Shown one piece after another: positions 34,995-46,069 of a stretch of 64,000 bases of DNA. Source of the stretch: Sacculina carcini (taxonomy: Eukaryota; Arthropoda; Thecostraca; Sacculinidae); assembly GCA_916048095.2 (NCBI GenBank), contig OU696596.1, positions 3,769,195 to 3,833,194 of the forward strand, given 5' to 3'. Below the pieces are notes generated by a model. That model was not told the DNA's origin. It saw nothing but the letters and a program-made list of their open reading frames with translations, and did not search any database. How positions within the stretch are numbered: the first letter of the stretch is position 1; each line of letters begins with the position of its first letter. Position numbers and translations under genes: made by a program.

Positions 34995-35065
34995 GAGCGC
35001 TTTTGAGACCCTCGGGTGAAAAGCGCGATATAAATGTCTTAATGTAATGTAATGTAATGTGTGTG
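34858..35065 (+). repeat. TG-rich repeat with conserved GCGATATAAATG tail
   Basis: Ends in 'gagcgcttttgagaccctcg', 'gtgaaaagcgcgatataaat' and 'gtcttaatgtaatgtaatgt'. The tail contains an AGCGCTTTT/AAAAGCGC inverted repeat and a TAATG tandem. It is an inverted relative of 27234-27455. It looks like a SINE or the 3' tail of a CR1/L2 LINE, but I cannot see Pol III boxes. Confidence 0.65.
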
Positions 35066-35089
35066 TGTGTACATTACACATAAAAAACG

Positions 35090-36540
35090 AACATTTAGTA
35101 ACACTTGCACCAACTCCAACACTTGCTCGCACTTTACTGCTCGTGTTCTGTATATTTTCTCTATATCGTCTGTATCGCTCAATTTAGACAATTGGAATCA
35201 TTAAGATTATATTTTTTACTGGGAACAAAATGAGATTCTTTATCCAAATTGTGTCTTGCAATTATTCTGATATACAGTAGCAAACCATAGTCATGAAAAC
35301 TGAATGATATCTCTCTCTAAGCTAAACGTAATGATAATTATCAGCACCCGCACATAATACTCTGGCTATTACTACTATATCGTTCAGTACAATTTCGCGA
35401 GCCAGTGATATTCAGCCGAGTACAATAATGTTGTGACATATTCCTTAATGCAAGTTATAATGTCATATGCAGTTATATGTCATATCTTGTTATATGCAAG
35501 CTATTGATGTCATTATGCACAGTATCAACATCAATGTACTAGTACTTGTATAAGTACTGGTATATTGATGTACTTATGTTGTATATTGTATAGCACTAGT
35601 ATATTTATATACTAGTATATTGATGTTCTAGTATATTGATGTACTAGTATATTGATGTACTAGTATATTGATGTACTAGTATATTGACGTACTAGTATAT
35701 TTATGTACTAGTATATTGATGTACTAGTATATTTATGTACTAGTAGTACTAGTATTTATGTATGTATTTATATGATATAAGTACTTGATATAGAGTAGAA
35801 AAAGCCACTAATTTGATAGCTAACTTGCCTAATAAATAATAAATATCAATTATTAATCAGTAAATAACTTGCCTAATAACTAGAAAATAATAAATATCTA
35901 TCATTTTCCATCTTGCTAAAATTATCTTCTTATACCTGCTTCACGCACCTACAGTAAGAGTAACTTTCCGGTTTTTCACAACTTCTCTATTCTTCTATAT
36001 CCATACTAGATCTTGTTGAATTGGAAACATGATGCAATGATATTCAGTGTCCACAACCAGCCAAATGAAACAATTAATCATGCATCAAATTGTTAGTATT
36101 TAGTATACAAAAATAATGCATATATAAGAGTAAGCATAGCTTAACCATACCTTGTTGACCTGAAAATTCGGTAACGAAGAATGAACACGTTGTTAGTTCA
36201 TACCTAATACAATATGATAATGAAAGTTGGCCAATACAGTGGTGCACTAGGACAACAAGATAGTGAAATAATCATCAGTGGTTGGTATTTGTACGATATA
36301 GTGACAATATGATGGCGCTATTTTATTTTACTTTCTGTTTTATTTTACTTTTTTTCTATTTCTCAACAACTAGATATCACACATCTAAATAAATTACACC
36401 ATCATACTGGAAATTTTGTTCTCTACAACCCCTCATAAATTTGAATTTTCCAGGGTGCATTGAAAAAAGTTACGGCGGTATGAAGATAATATGACAAAGT
36501 CAAAAACACAAAAATTGCACTGAAAAGCGGATATATACCA
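35090..36540 (+). repeat. RepA copy 2
   Basis: Full RepA with the longest 16-bp minisatellite (about 35570-35760) and the 'ctacaaccc..ttccag' module. It is interrupted at its end by the LINE inserted at 36545. Confidence 0.8.
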
Positions 36541-36544
36541 ATAT

Positions 36545-38564
36545 CAGAAATCAGAAAATCAGAAATGTATTGCCACTTTATACAACAAAGTATTGGCATG
36601 GATGAAAATATACATACAAATCACACAATGTACACACAAATGAAAATGCATCATATAAAAAAATAAAAATAAAAACTTGGGCTCACAGCGGGATAAGACA
36701 CACAAGAGTCACACAAAAACACGTATACAACAGAAAAACGAATGATATCGGTGTGGGCTCATGAATCTATGTACACATCCAAAAGATGTTTATATAATTT
36801 GCTGCTGAAAGATTTATAGGAGCTGGAAGATTTAATTGAACGGGGAAGTTTATTGTACAGACGGGGGGCAATGTATTGGAAGGATTTGGAAGACCATGAT
36901 GATTCGGAAACTGCTCGGGGTTCTAGAAGGGCGCTAGATGATCGAGTGTTAGTGTTGTGTGAGACAGGCACTACCAGCTCCTTCAGATAGGGTGGAGGAT
37001 AGGGGGAGTTGATCAATTTGAAAGTGAGACAGCATATTTTGTGTTGGGTCATATATTTAAAAGGAAGCCATCTCAATGTTTTTAGGTGTTGAGAGGTAGG
37101 ATGACGGGAAGGAAGTCTGAAAACAAAACGGCACGATTGGTTGAGAATAGATTGGAAGGAAGAAATGTCTTTTTTTGGTAGAGAATAAAACAAAGAGGAA
37201 CAATAATTTAGATGGGGGAAAATAAAGGCATTAATTAGAGCAATGGAGGAACGTTGATCTAGGTATTTACGCGACATATAGAGGTTACGTAGTATATAGC
37301 GACACTTTCGTAAAGTGATTTTAATGTGGTGAGAGAAGCTGAGTGAGGCATCAATATATACACCAAGACTTTTAACTTGTGGCAGTATTTTCAGTTGGTT
37401 CACTTGGAAATCCATACAAGGGGTTTGCAATAGTAGGAATTGGGTTTTAGAGTGGTTAATAACAAGTGATCTAGAGGAAGCCCAGGAATTGATAGCGTTG
37501 AATATGTTAGGAATATCGTTCTCGCGAAAAGCAGGTAAATATATTTGTATATCGTCGGCAAAGAGGTGATAAGATAGAGACATGGATCGGAGGAGAGGAC
37601 AAATGGAGTACATGAAAATGTTTAACAAAATGGGACCGAGGATAGATCCTTGAGGGACACCAGAAGTGATTGGATGTGAAGGGGACTCATCGGAATCAAT
37701 TTGGACAGAAAAGCTACGGTCGGATAGGTAAGAAATGAACAGTGAAAGAGCAGAATCAGATATACCAAATGAACGAAGATCCTGGATGAGGACAGAATGA
37801 TCAACTAAATCAAAAGCTGAGGAAAGGTCGATTAAAAAAAGGATAATTGGAGTTTTAGATGAAAACTGTTGGAGAACGTCATTTTGAATTTTGAGAAGAG
37901 CGGTTTCGGTGGATCTATGTTTGATAAAACCAGATTGAAATTGATCGATAAAATTGTTATCCATGATATAATGCGATAATTGTTTGTAAATTGCAGCTTC
38001 AATAATTTTGGCTGAGAATGTTAGAAGGGAAATGGGGCGATAATTTGCTGTAGAAAACGTGTCTAAATTAGGTTTTTTTAGTATAGGTTTGACAACCGCG
38101 TGTTTTGAAGCGAGGAATGAGCCTTGGAGGAAGGAACTGTTGATGAGGTGGATATAAAAAGGGGCTAATAAGTAGATACTTTTTGAAATCTTTCCATAGC
38201 AAATGGGATTTCGAGGGCATGACGAAGGTCTTGTTTTCCTTAGAATTTGTAAGGTGTCGAATAAAGTTAATTGGTCAAATGACTGTAAAGGATTCACTGC
38301 ACTTTTAACTACTGTGTGAGGTACTGGTGCTGGGGACGAGTTAATTCCCAAAAGAGAAGAAGCCTTAGATATGAGGAAATTTGCAAACGCTTTCGCAGTG
38401 AATGAGGGAGATATACGAGTCTGTTTACCAATGAGCTTGTTTAGCAAGCACCACCGAGAACAAGAATGACTATTGGCGAGCAGATTTGAAACCCTATCAA
38501 CTTTGAATTTCTCGAGAGATGATATATAGGCTCGACGATATGAGGTAAATGCTTCCCAGTCGGC
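36545..38564 (-). mobile_element. CR1/L2-like LINE, 5'-truncated (2.0 kb)
   Basis: Inserted into the minisatellite unit 'ataccaatattataccaatt': left flank ends 'ccaatat', right flank starts 'attatacc', leaving at most a 2-bp (AT) duplication, as is common for CR1-like elements. The minus-strand 3' end is a short tandem of 'atttctga' units, also CR1/L2-like. The endonuclease part is missing. The open frame runs into upstream repeat sequence (to 38843), but that extension is not LINE protein. Confidence 0.85.
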
Positions 38565-38565
38565 A
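36759..38565 (-). CDS. LINE ORF2 fragment: reverse transcriptase
   Basis: About 600 uninterrupted residues. In order: the WEAFTSYRRAYISSLEKFK linker, the VVKPILKKPN and NYRPISLL thumb-side entry motifs, QSGFIKHRSTETALL, the first catalytic Asp in FLIDLSSAFDLVDH, SGVPQGSILGP, the catalytic FADD box (LFADDIQIY), then LGVYIDASLSFSHHI and the C-terminal WLPFKYMTQHKICCLTFKLI region, ending at stop 36759. The palm is complete and not interrupted, the best-preserved coding sequence in the window. Without EN it cannot move alone. A minus-strand start cannot be assigned because the 5' end is lost; the frame continues into the flanking minisatellite and solo LTR. Confidence 0.9.
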
Positions 38566-38635
38566 TTATACCAATTGAACGGATATATTATACCAATATT
38601 ATACCAATTGAACAGATATATACCAATATTCTTCT
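38566..38635 (+). repeat. 22-bp minisatellite remnant
   Basis: About two units on the right side of the LINE, continuing RepA/RepB sequence into the old solo LTR. Confidence 0.85.
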
Positions 38636-38888
38636 TGTGTGATCGTGTATGATTGAATTGTGTATTGAATGCGAGCCGGTCACTCGCTCGCCGCTGATTG
38701 GTTGTGGCGGTGGCGTGATGCCTATGCGTGTGCGTGTGTGTGTGTGTGTGCTCCCGTGTGTCACGGTTTGAGTCTAGGAGTCTTGTTCGAAGGGTGGTAT
38801 TGTGGCGACCTCTGGCAGGCGCGCGTGGGGCAGTGATGCCCACGCGCGCCTACCTGTAATACAGTTTTAGTGTTTGAGTTTTGTTACA
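38636..38888 (+). mobile_element. Old solo LTR, copy 6
   Basis: TGTGTGATCG to TTTTGTTACA with a very short (TG)n and an intact hairpin at 38817-38851. It is 99 bp upstream of the younger related element at 38987. Confidence 0.75.
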
Positions 38889-38986
38889 TAAAGGTTTAGT
38901 TATATATGTTTGCTACAATTCCTCAAATAATGTTTGTTAAACATTTCCTCAATTTCTACAATTCCCAAAAAAATAATGTATGTTTG
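38889..38986 (+). repeat. RepB tail, left of the LTR element insertion
   Basis: 'taaaggtttagttatatatg' and the tttgttacaattcctc motif as in other RepB copies. It ends in GTTTG (38982-38986), the duplicated target. Confidence 0.8.
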
Positions 38987-39393
38987 TGTGGTGTGATCGT
39001 GTGCAGTGAGAGAGAGTGTGTGTGTGAAAGATTGTGTGTGCGTGAACGTGTTAGTGTGTCTATATGTGATCGTGTATGGTTGAATTGTATATTGCGTGCG
39101 AGAGTGTGTGAGCGAGTGTGTATAGCTGTTTCGGTGTGTGTGTGTATGTGTTTGTAGAGTATGCTTGCCCCGCGGCGGCGAGCGATTGACCGGCTCGCCG
39201 CTGATTGGCTGTTGCGGCGGGTGAGGACTGTGTGCGCGTATGTGTGTGTCCGTGTGTGCTCCCGTGTGACACGGTGTGAGCGTGGAGTCGTGTTTGTGGT
39301 GCGATCGGAGTGTGACGTCCTGTAGGCGCGCGTGGGGCGGTGATGCCCACGCGCGCCTGTCTGTAATATATTTGAGTTTCTGGTTTTGCTACA
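38987..39393 (+). repeat. 5' LTR of the 1501-bp element (407 bp)
   Basis: TGTGGTGTGATCG to GGTTTTGCTACA. Apparently identical to the 3' LTR, hence a recent insertion. GC-rich hairpin at 39324-39358. Confidence 0.9.
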
Positions 39394-40080
39394 AGCTATT
39401 TCGGCCTTTTAGTTCGGAAGTGGTTTTTGTCTGCGACCCGGCTTCAGTAGCAGAGATAGTGCCCTCCAGTACTAGCAGCGGCCTGGAGGAAGTGGTGGAT
39501 GTGCTCGGCGGCGTGTCAGGTTGGTGTGCAGGGGGACGGCAGGAGGGCATGGTGCCGGCAGGAAGCAGCGGAGTAGCTGCAGCCGAGGTTTGCTCGTCGT
39601 CCCGCCTGCACTGGTATTGGACTCGTCGCCGGGCAGATAGAAGATCGCTGGTGGAGGCTGCTGATGCTGGAGGGCATGTGAAAGAAAGGAGCTGCTGAAG
39701 CCGGAGGAGAAATGACGATCGACAACGACGGTGCGGCTTGCGTGTGCGGCGGAGTCACGGCTGTCTGCGACGGGGTGCTGAATAGCACGGGTGTCGGCGG
39801 GAGCACGGTGGGTGCTGGGGCCAGGGTGTTGTGCCCTGTCGCGGCAGCCGGTGATGAAGAAGACGGCAGGCTGCGGCGAAGCACTGAAGAGCACGGGCGG
39901 AGGCGGGAGCGCGGTGGACGCTGGGGCCTGACGTGTTGTGCTTCGCCGCAGCCACGGTGTGTGCATCTGGTGGAGGCCGTCGTCGAGTTAGGTTTTTTTA
40001 TTGGTTCCTGGTTTGCTTGGTGCGCGTTTTTTAATTGTCTGTTCTTTTGTTGATTTATGTTTCTTTAAAACAGGTGGAGG
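39394..40080 (+). other. GC-rich internal region of the 1501-bp element
   Basis: 687 bp, far richer in G and C than the surrounding DNA until the last 80 bp. It contains a repeated 'agcacgggtgtcggcgggag' type segment (39781-39810, relative at about 39890-39910). Frames on both strands (for example minus 39472-39966, Pro/Ala-rich) match nothing I recognise. It may be a captured host sequence; this is inference only. Confidence 0.6.
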
Positions 40081-40487
40081 TGTGGTGTGATCGTGTGCAG
40101 TGAGAGAGAGTGTGTGTGTGAAAGATTGTGTGTGCGTGAACGTGTTAGTGTGTCTATATGTGATCGTGTATGGTTGAATTGTATATTGCGTGCGAGAGTG
40201 TGTGAGCGAGTGTGTATAGCTGTTTCGGTGTGTGTGTGTATGTGTTTGTAGAGTATGCTTGCCCCGCGGCGGCGAGCGATTGACCGGCTCGCCGCTGATT
40301 GGCTGTTGCGGCGGGTGAGGACTGTGTGCGCGTATGTGTGTGTCCGTGTGTGCTCCCGTGTGACACGGTGTGAGCGTGGAGTCGTGTTTGTGGTGCGATC
40401 GGAGTGTGACGTCCTGTAGGCGCGCGTGGGGCGGTGATGCCCACGCGCGCCTGTCTGTAATATATTTGAGTTTCTGGTTTTGCTACA
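40081..40487 (+). repeat. 3' LTR of the 1501-bp element (407 bp)
   Basis: Constant offset of 1094 bp from the 5' LTR across its whole length, with no difference noticed by eye. Hairpin at 40418-40452. Confidence 0.9.
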
Positions 40488-40740
40488 GTTTGTTACAATT
40501 CCACAATTCCTCAATTTTTCCTGCTGACAACCAATTTCCTCTCTGTACAAACGCCATGTGGTCTCATATACGCTTTGGTTATTATTATAATTATTAAATA
40601 CAGGCAAGTTCAGTAAAAAGAGATAAGCGCAAGCGCTATTATCACCATGCGGTGGCCTCATGTACCGTAAACTGACCAAAAGATACAGATAGTTTGAGAA
40701 AAACGAATTTAGTTAATGTATGAGCCCATGCACAACCCAA
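40488..40740 (+). repeat. RepB tail, right of the insertion
   Basis: Resumes at GTTTG and continues through (ATT)n to 'ggtggcctcatgtaccgtaa' and on to about 40740 like copy 2 at 3600-3700. Confidence 0.8.
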
Positions 40741-40744
40741 GCGA

Positions 40745-41580
40745 ATCAAAAAAATAACGTACTAGTATATTTATGTACTAGTAGTACTAGTATTTATGTA
40801 TGTATTTATATGATATAAGTACTTGATATAGAGTAGCAAAAGCCACTAATTTGCCAACTAACTTGCCTCATAAATAATAAGTATCAATTATTAATCAGTA
40901 AATAACTTGCCTAATATCTAGGAAATAATAAATATCTATCATTTTCCATCTTGCTAAAATTATCTGCTTATACCTGCTTCATGCACCTACAGTAAGAGTA
41001 ACTTTCCGGTTTTTCACAACTTCTCTATTCTTCTATATCCATACTAGATCTTGTTGAAGTGGAAACATGATGCAATGATATTCAGTGTCCACAACCAGCC
41101 AAATGAAACAATTAATCATGCATCAAATTGTTAGTATTTAGTATACACAAATAATGCATACATCAGAGTAAGCATAGCTTAACCATACCTGGTGGAGCTG
41201 AAAATTCGGTAACGAAGAATGAACACGTCGTTAGTACATACCTAATACAATATGATAATGAAAGTTGGCCAATACAGTGGTTCACTAGGACAACAAGGGA
41301 GTGAAATAATCATCAGTGGTTGGTATTTTTACGATATAGTGACAATATGATGGCGCTATTTTATTTTACTTTCTATTTTATTGTACTTTTTTCTCTATTT
41401 CTCACCAACTAAATATCACACATCTAAATAAATTATACCATCATACTGGAAATTTTGTTTTCTACAACACCGTATAAATTTTAATTTTCCAGAGTGCATT
41501 AAAAAATTACGGCGGTATGAAGTCAATATGACAAAGTCAAAAACACAAAAATTGCACTGAAAAGCAGATATATAGCAATA
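40745..41580 (+). repeat. RepA copy 3, left-truncated
   Basis: Starts within the 16-bp minisatellite and runs to the end module at about 41400-41560. Nearly the same as 54723-55438. Confidence 0.8.
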
Positions 41581-41795
41581 TTATACCAATTGAACGGATA
41601 TATTATACCAATTGAACGGATATATTATACCAATTGAACGGATATATTATACCAATTGAACGGATATATTATACCAATTGAACGGATATATTATACCAAT
41701 TGAACGGATATATTATACCAATTGAACGGATATATTATACCAATTGAACGGATATATTATACCAATATTATACCAATTGGACAGATATATACCAA
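41581..41795 (+). repeat. 22-bp minisatellite, largest array (8 units)
   Basis: Eight consecutive, nearly perfect 22-bp units followed by a variant with 'ttggacagatata'. The homologous array at 55439-55504 has three. Confidence 0.9.
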
Positions 41796-41804
41796 TATTC
41801 TTCT

Positions 41805-41872
41805 TGTGTGATCGTGTATTTTCTTGTGTGATCGTGTATGGTTGAATTGTGTATTGAATGCGAGCCGGTCAC
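41805..41872 (+). mobile_element. Old solo LTR fragment, with 20-bp start duplication
   Basis: The first about 68 bp of the LTR, with 'cttgtgtgatcgtgtat' occurring twice. It stops at 'gcgagccggtcac' and joins RepA sequence. Confidence 0.75.
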
Positions 41873-42731
41873 GGTCTCTCTTTAAGCTAAACGTAATGAT
41901 AATTATCAGCACCCGCACATAATACTATGGCTATTACTACTATCTCGTTCAGTACAATTTCGCAACCCAGTGATATTCAGCCGAGTAAAATAATGCTGTG
42001 ACATATTCTTTAATGCAAGTTATAACAGTGGTAATTCTGCATGATTACTCCGAGGCGGAATTGTGAAAATTCGTGAGCAAAAAATAATTACACAACATCA
42101 CTAATAAATATTGCTATTGATGTCATTATGCACAGGATCAACATCAATGTACTAGTACTTGTATAAGTAGTGGTATATTGATGTACTTATGTTGTATATT
42201 GTATAGCACTAGCACTAGTATATTGTATTGTACTAGTATATTTATATACTAGTATATTGATGTACAAGGAATATTTATATACTAGTAAATTGATGTACTA
42301 GTATATTTATATGATATAAGTACTTGATATAGAGTAGCAAAAACCACTGATTCGCCAACTAACTAGCCTAATAAATAATAAATATCAATTATTAATCAGT
42401 AAATAACTTGCCTAATAACTAGAAAATAATAAATATCTATCATTTTCCATCTTAATAGAATTATCTGCTCTGCGGAGCATATCCATCAAAATGTAATTTA
42501 AAGTGGAAAGCTAATATAAAAGTGAAGTACACTAATTGCAAATGTAAATATTTTTAGTAATGGTCGCAATAATGTTCTTTATATTATTTCAATACAATTT
42601 TTTTATAAAATAGCACGTACTACAGCTTGTATAATAGTGTTGGCGTAAACACTGCATGTGTTAATGCCCCCGTCCTCCCATATGTAGCACCCTGTGCTCT
42701 CAGTCTTATACATGTCAAACGTGGGAAAATG

Positions 42732-42799
<68 letters not shown>

Positions 42800-43233
42800 A
42801 CTGTGTGTATGCGCTGTTAATGTTGATCGTGTGTGTTGGACCTGCGTGACCTGAACAGGTTTCGTGAGTGTTACGTGAGTTACGTGGTCACGACGATTAG
42901 GACGTTGTTTTCTTTGCTGTTCCATTGCTATTTACATCTGGCTAACTCTTATTGCGACTTGGATCTTACAAGTGCCTCAAATAGACATCACGTTTTTGAA
43001 CTATCAAACATGCCATTGTGCCACCCAGATAGACAGGTTCAAGAATTCGCAGCAAAGTTGCAAATTTCCAAGTGAAATGTAAAACATGCTGGATCACAAT
43101 TGCCACTAAAATAGATGTATAGGTTCGTAGAAATATTTTCTAGTAGACGCAGGAATTGAATGTCGGCCTGTGTAAAATTATACGTAGACAATTCATTTGT
43201 TTGCCAGTAATATTGACATATTATCTACTAGAT

Positions 43234-43494
43234 GAGTGGTTCTTAACCTGTGTGGGCAATTTCCTACTGGTGGGAAATGGAAGATTTGCCAAGTGGGAAG
43301 CTAAAGGTCGGACAAAAGGAGAAATGTGTGTTTTTAACAATTCAAATTCGTATATTTTTGTTTCTAATGACCTCTTGACATTTCCTTTGATGTAACTACT
43401 GACTTTACTGAATTTATTAGCGCTGTTGTGTGGACAATGAAGAGATGACTAATTAAGGAATGGGGAATCAGAGAAAATAGGTTAAGAACCACAG
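43234..43494. mobile_element. hAT-type MITE copy 4 (261 bp)
   Basis: Paralogue of copy 2 within duplication 1; arms and 8-bp flanks unchanged. Confidence 0.85.
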
Positions 43495-44723
43495 TGCTAG
43501 ATGATATTATCACTTCGTGTTTTTCGTCCACTGGTCTCAATGCTGTATCTTCCGCGAAAACATAATCCAACATAAAAATATATCTGATGTGCTACACCGC
43601 TCTTTCTTATGTGCGCGCTCTGAACGAGCTATCGCGTAACAAAACTATCTGTTTATATCTGCTTTCACACTCGTAATAGTAACTTTCAGGTTTTTCAAAA
43701 CTTATCTATTCTTCTATATCATCTATATTTGTCATTCTGAGTTATGTAGGATATTGATCAGTGAGTTATTTAAATATTTAAAAACTCAATATAAATATTT
43801 GAAATGCAACGACTTCTAAGACTGTTTTTTAAGTCAATTAATCTTTCTTTTGTTTCAGTTTATATATTTGAATTTTCATATTTTGCTTCTGAATGTGATT
43901 GAGAATCAGGGTTCGCAGCCATAGTTGCTTTGAAATCTTCCTGCTGAGTTCTCTCATCACATTCTTTTTCTTCAATTTTCAGTTCAGTTTGTATATGATT
44001 TGATTTAATTTAACTTTAACTTTGTCTATAAATATAAGTGCTGTCCATGGATATATGTACTATTTTCTGCTTCATATCTGTTTTGTTGATATGGCGGGCT
44101 GAACATTTTAGCCCCGCCCCCATGGCTATCGGCCGGTTTTCCCGTTTTCCGTCAGCGCCCAGCCCTTTCCTCGCACTGAGGTGCCAACTAATTCTGTGTT
44201 GCTCTCATACTCTGTCTTTGTTGTCGCCCATTGGACATTTTGCTTTGCGATATGTGTTTAACAATGAGCTCTCAATAAATTGTTCTCACATGTGTTTTAT
44301 AGTATATATTGTGTTTATAGTGTGTTTTATAGTGTTTTATGGACAACAAGGTAGTGAAATAATCATAGGTGGTTGGTATTTGTACGATATAGTGACAATA
44401 TGATGGCGCTATTTTGTTGTTGCTGTTGCTATGAATAAGTCAGACCAGATTCTCACCTTGGTATCCCGATGCTGTCCACAAAACAATCAATCAAACATCA
44501 ATCACAAACACACACGCACACATACACACTAAACTAGGACTACAAGGCAGTGAAATATTCAAGTCTTAGTTTAATGATTTTTTATTTTGACAAAATATTT
44601 TCCCTCAGCCCGCCTCATATTTAAGTGTACACGGGGCCCGTTTTTTGGGTCACCCTGTATTCACAATACTACATTCCAATGGAGGTGTGTGTATGTGCTA
44701 GTGTATGTGTGTGTGTGTGTGTT

Positions 44724-44762
<39 letters not shown>

Positions 44763-44770
44763 GACTGTGT

Positions 44771-44837
44771 TGGATCTACTACCGTTTTAGCCAACGAACC
44801 ATTTTGGCCAAACGCTCAGCGGACGAAATACGCTTGA
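44771..44837. mobile_element. Single arm of the long-TIR MITE (copy b)
   Basis: Same truncated arm as at 32911-32977. Confidence 0.75.
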
Positions 44838-44921
44838 TGAATTCTTGATATCTGGTCCTGTCATTCTTTATCTGGTTTGAAACACTATTATTCTATGGTC
44901 GACATTTGTCATTTTAACATC

Positions 44922-45519
44922 TACCAATGACGCCCACAAATGGTGGTCAACGTTGAAATCGTCAGTGTTTGGACATGACCTGTCCGTCCCTCCTTTATTT
45001 TCAGCGAACGGTGAGCTCAAAAGCAACCCAACAGAGAAGGCAGAGTTGATTATGGATTTCTTCAATTCCAAGCAATGTCAAGGGTCCATTCCGTCTGACA
45101 ATTCATCTGTCTTCGCCCCGAAAATCGAAGGCATTATCTTCCGATCAAAAGAAGTGGCCAATCTCATGAAAGATCTTGATGTCCACGGAGGAACAGACCC
45201 TCTGAATATGTTTCCGCTGTTTTTCAATAACACGGCAGATACTCTAGTTCCGAAGCTCAGTGCTGTTTTCAGGCGCTTGATAAAGACTGGTTCGTTTCCA
45301 TCCTGTTGGCCGGTTGCGAATATCACGCCCATACCAAAAGGAACCAATTCAGCTGATGTTGCAAACTACCGGCCGATATCAATTACGCCGATTCTGTACA
45401 AAATATTCGAGCACTTGATATCTTCCAGACTGTCCAAGTACCTGGAGAGCAACAATCTGCTGTCGGAAAACCAATTTGCATACCGCAAAACGCAATTTGC
45501 ATACCGAGGTCATAAATAG
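44922..45519 (+). pseudogene. Non-LTR retrotransposon, N-terminal RT fragment (copy b)
   Basis: Paralogue of 33060-33657 with CWPVANITPIPKG, closer to the family pattern than the W of copy a. It has the same end with a duplicated 'caatttgcataccg', so the fragment was already dead before duplication. Residue differences between the copies (P/W, T/A, Y/S, H/Y, H/R) fit neutral drift. Confidence 0.85.
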
Positions 45520-45644
45520 CGCCATTATTAAATAGAGATCTGACATTGGTAAAATGAATTCACGAGTAGCCCCTCGGTATCCTGGGGAATCGTGGTACTT
45601 TTATACGCTAATTTATGATAAATTTCAATATCATGCGCGAGTCG

Positions 45645-46069
45645 CTGTTAATGTTGATCGTGTGTGTTGGACCTGCGTCACCTGAACTGGGTTCGAGAGT
45701 GTTACGTGAGTTACGTGGTCACGACGATTAGGACGTTGTTTTCATTGTTGTTTTCATTGTTATTTACATCTGGCTAACTCTTATTGCGGCTTGGACCTTA
45801 CAAGTGCCTCAAATAGACATCACGTTTTTGAACGTTCAAACATGCCATTGTGCCACCCAGATAGACAGGTTCAAGAATTCGCAGCAAAGTTGCAAATTTC
45901 CAAGTGAAATGTAAAGCATGCTGGATCACAATTGCGATTACAATAGATGTATAGGTTCTTAGAAATATTTTCTAGTAGACGCAGGAATTGAATGACGGCC
46001 TGTTTGTGTAAAATTATACGTAGACAATACATTTGTTTGCCAGTAATATTGACATATTATCTACTAGAT
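45645..46069 (+). repeat. RepC copy 5
   Basis: Here the 80-codon frame is broken ('gtcacctgaactgggttcga'), unlike the other copies. Followed by a hAT MITE and the RepC right part to about 46800. Confidence 0.75.

Larger units (their letters stand above)
38987..40487 (+). mobile_element. Complete non-autonomous LTR retrotransposon (1501 bp)
   Basis: Two 407-bp LTRs around a 687-bp internal region. It is flanked by the perfect 5-bp duplication GTTTG (38982-38986 and 40488-40492). The empty site 'aataatgtatgtttgttaca' is present at about 3429, 19008 and 29996. The polypurine tract AAAACAGGTGGAGG (40067-40080) precedes the 3' LTR. No canonical TGG primer site follows the 5' LTR ('agctatttcggcc'). 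There is no gag or pol, so it must use proteins of another element. Confidence 0.9.

Noticed and set aside
38566..38843. N-terminal part of the 694-residue minus-strand frame as LINE protein
   Set aside because: These residues are read from the 22-bp minisatellite and the old solo LTR. The same translation appears in LINE-free copies, for example at 3068 and 18529.
39472..39966. 164-residue Pro/Ala-rich minus-strand frame
   Set aside because: GC-rich, low-complexity composition, overlapping frames on both strands and no recognisable domain.
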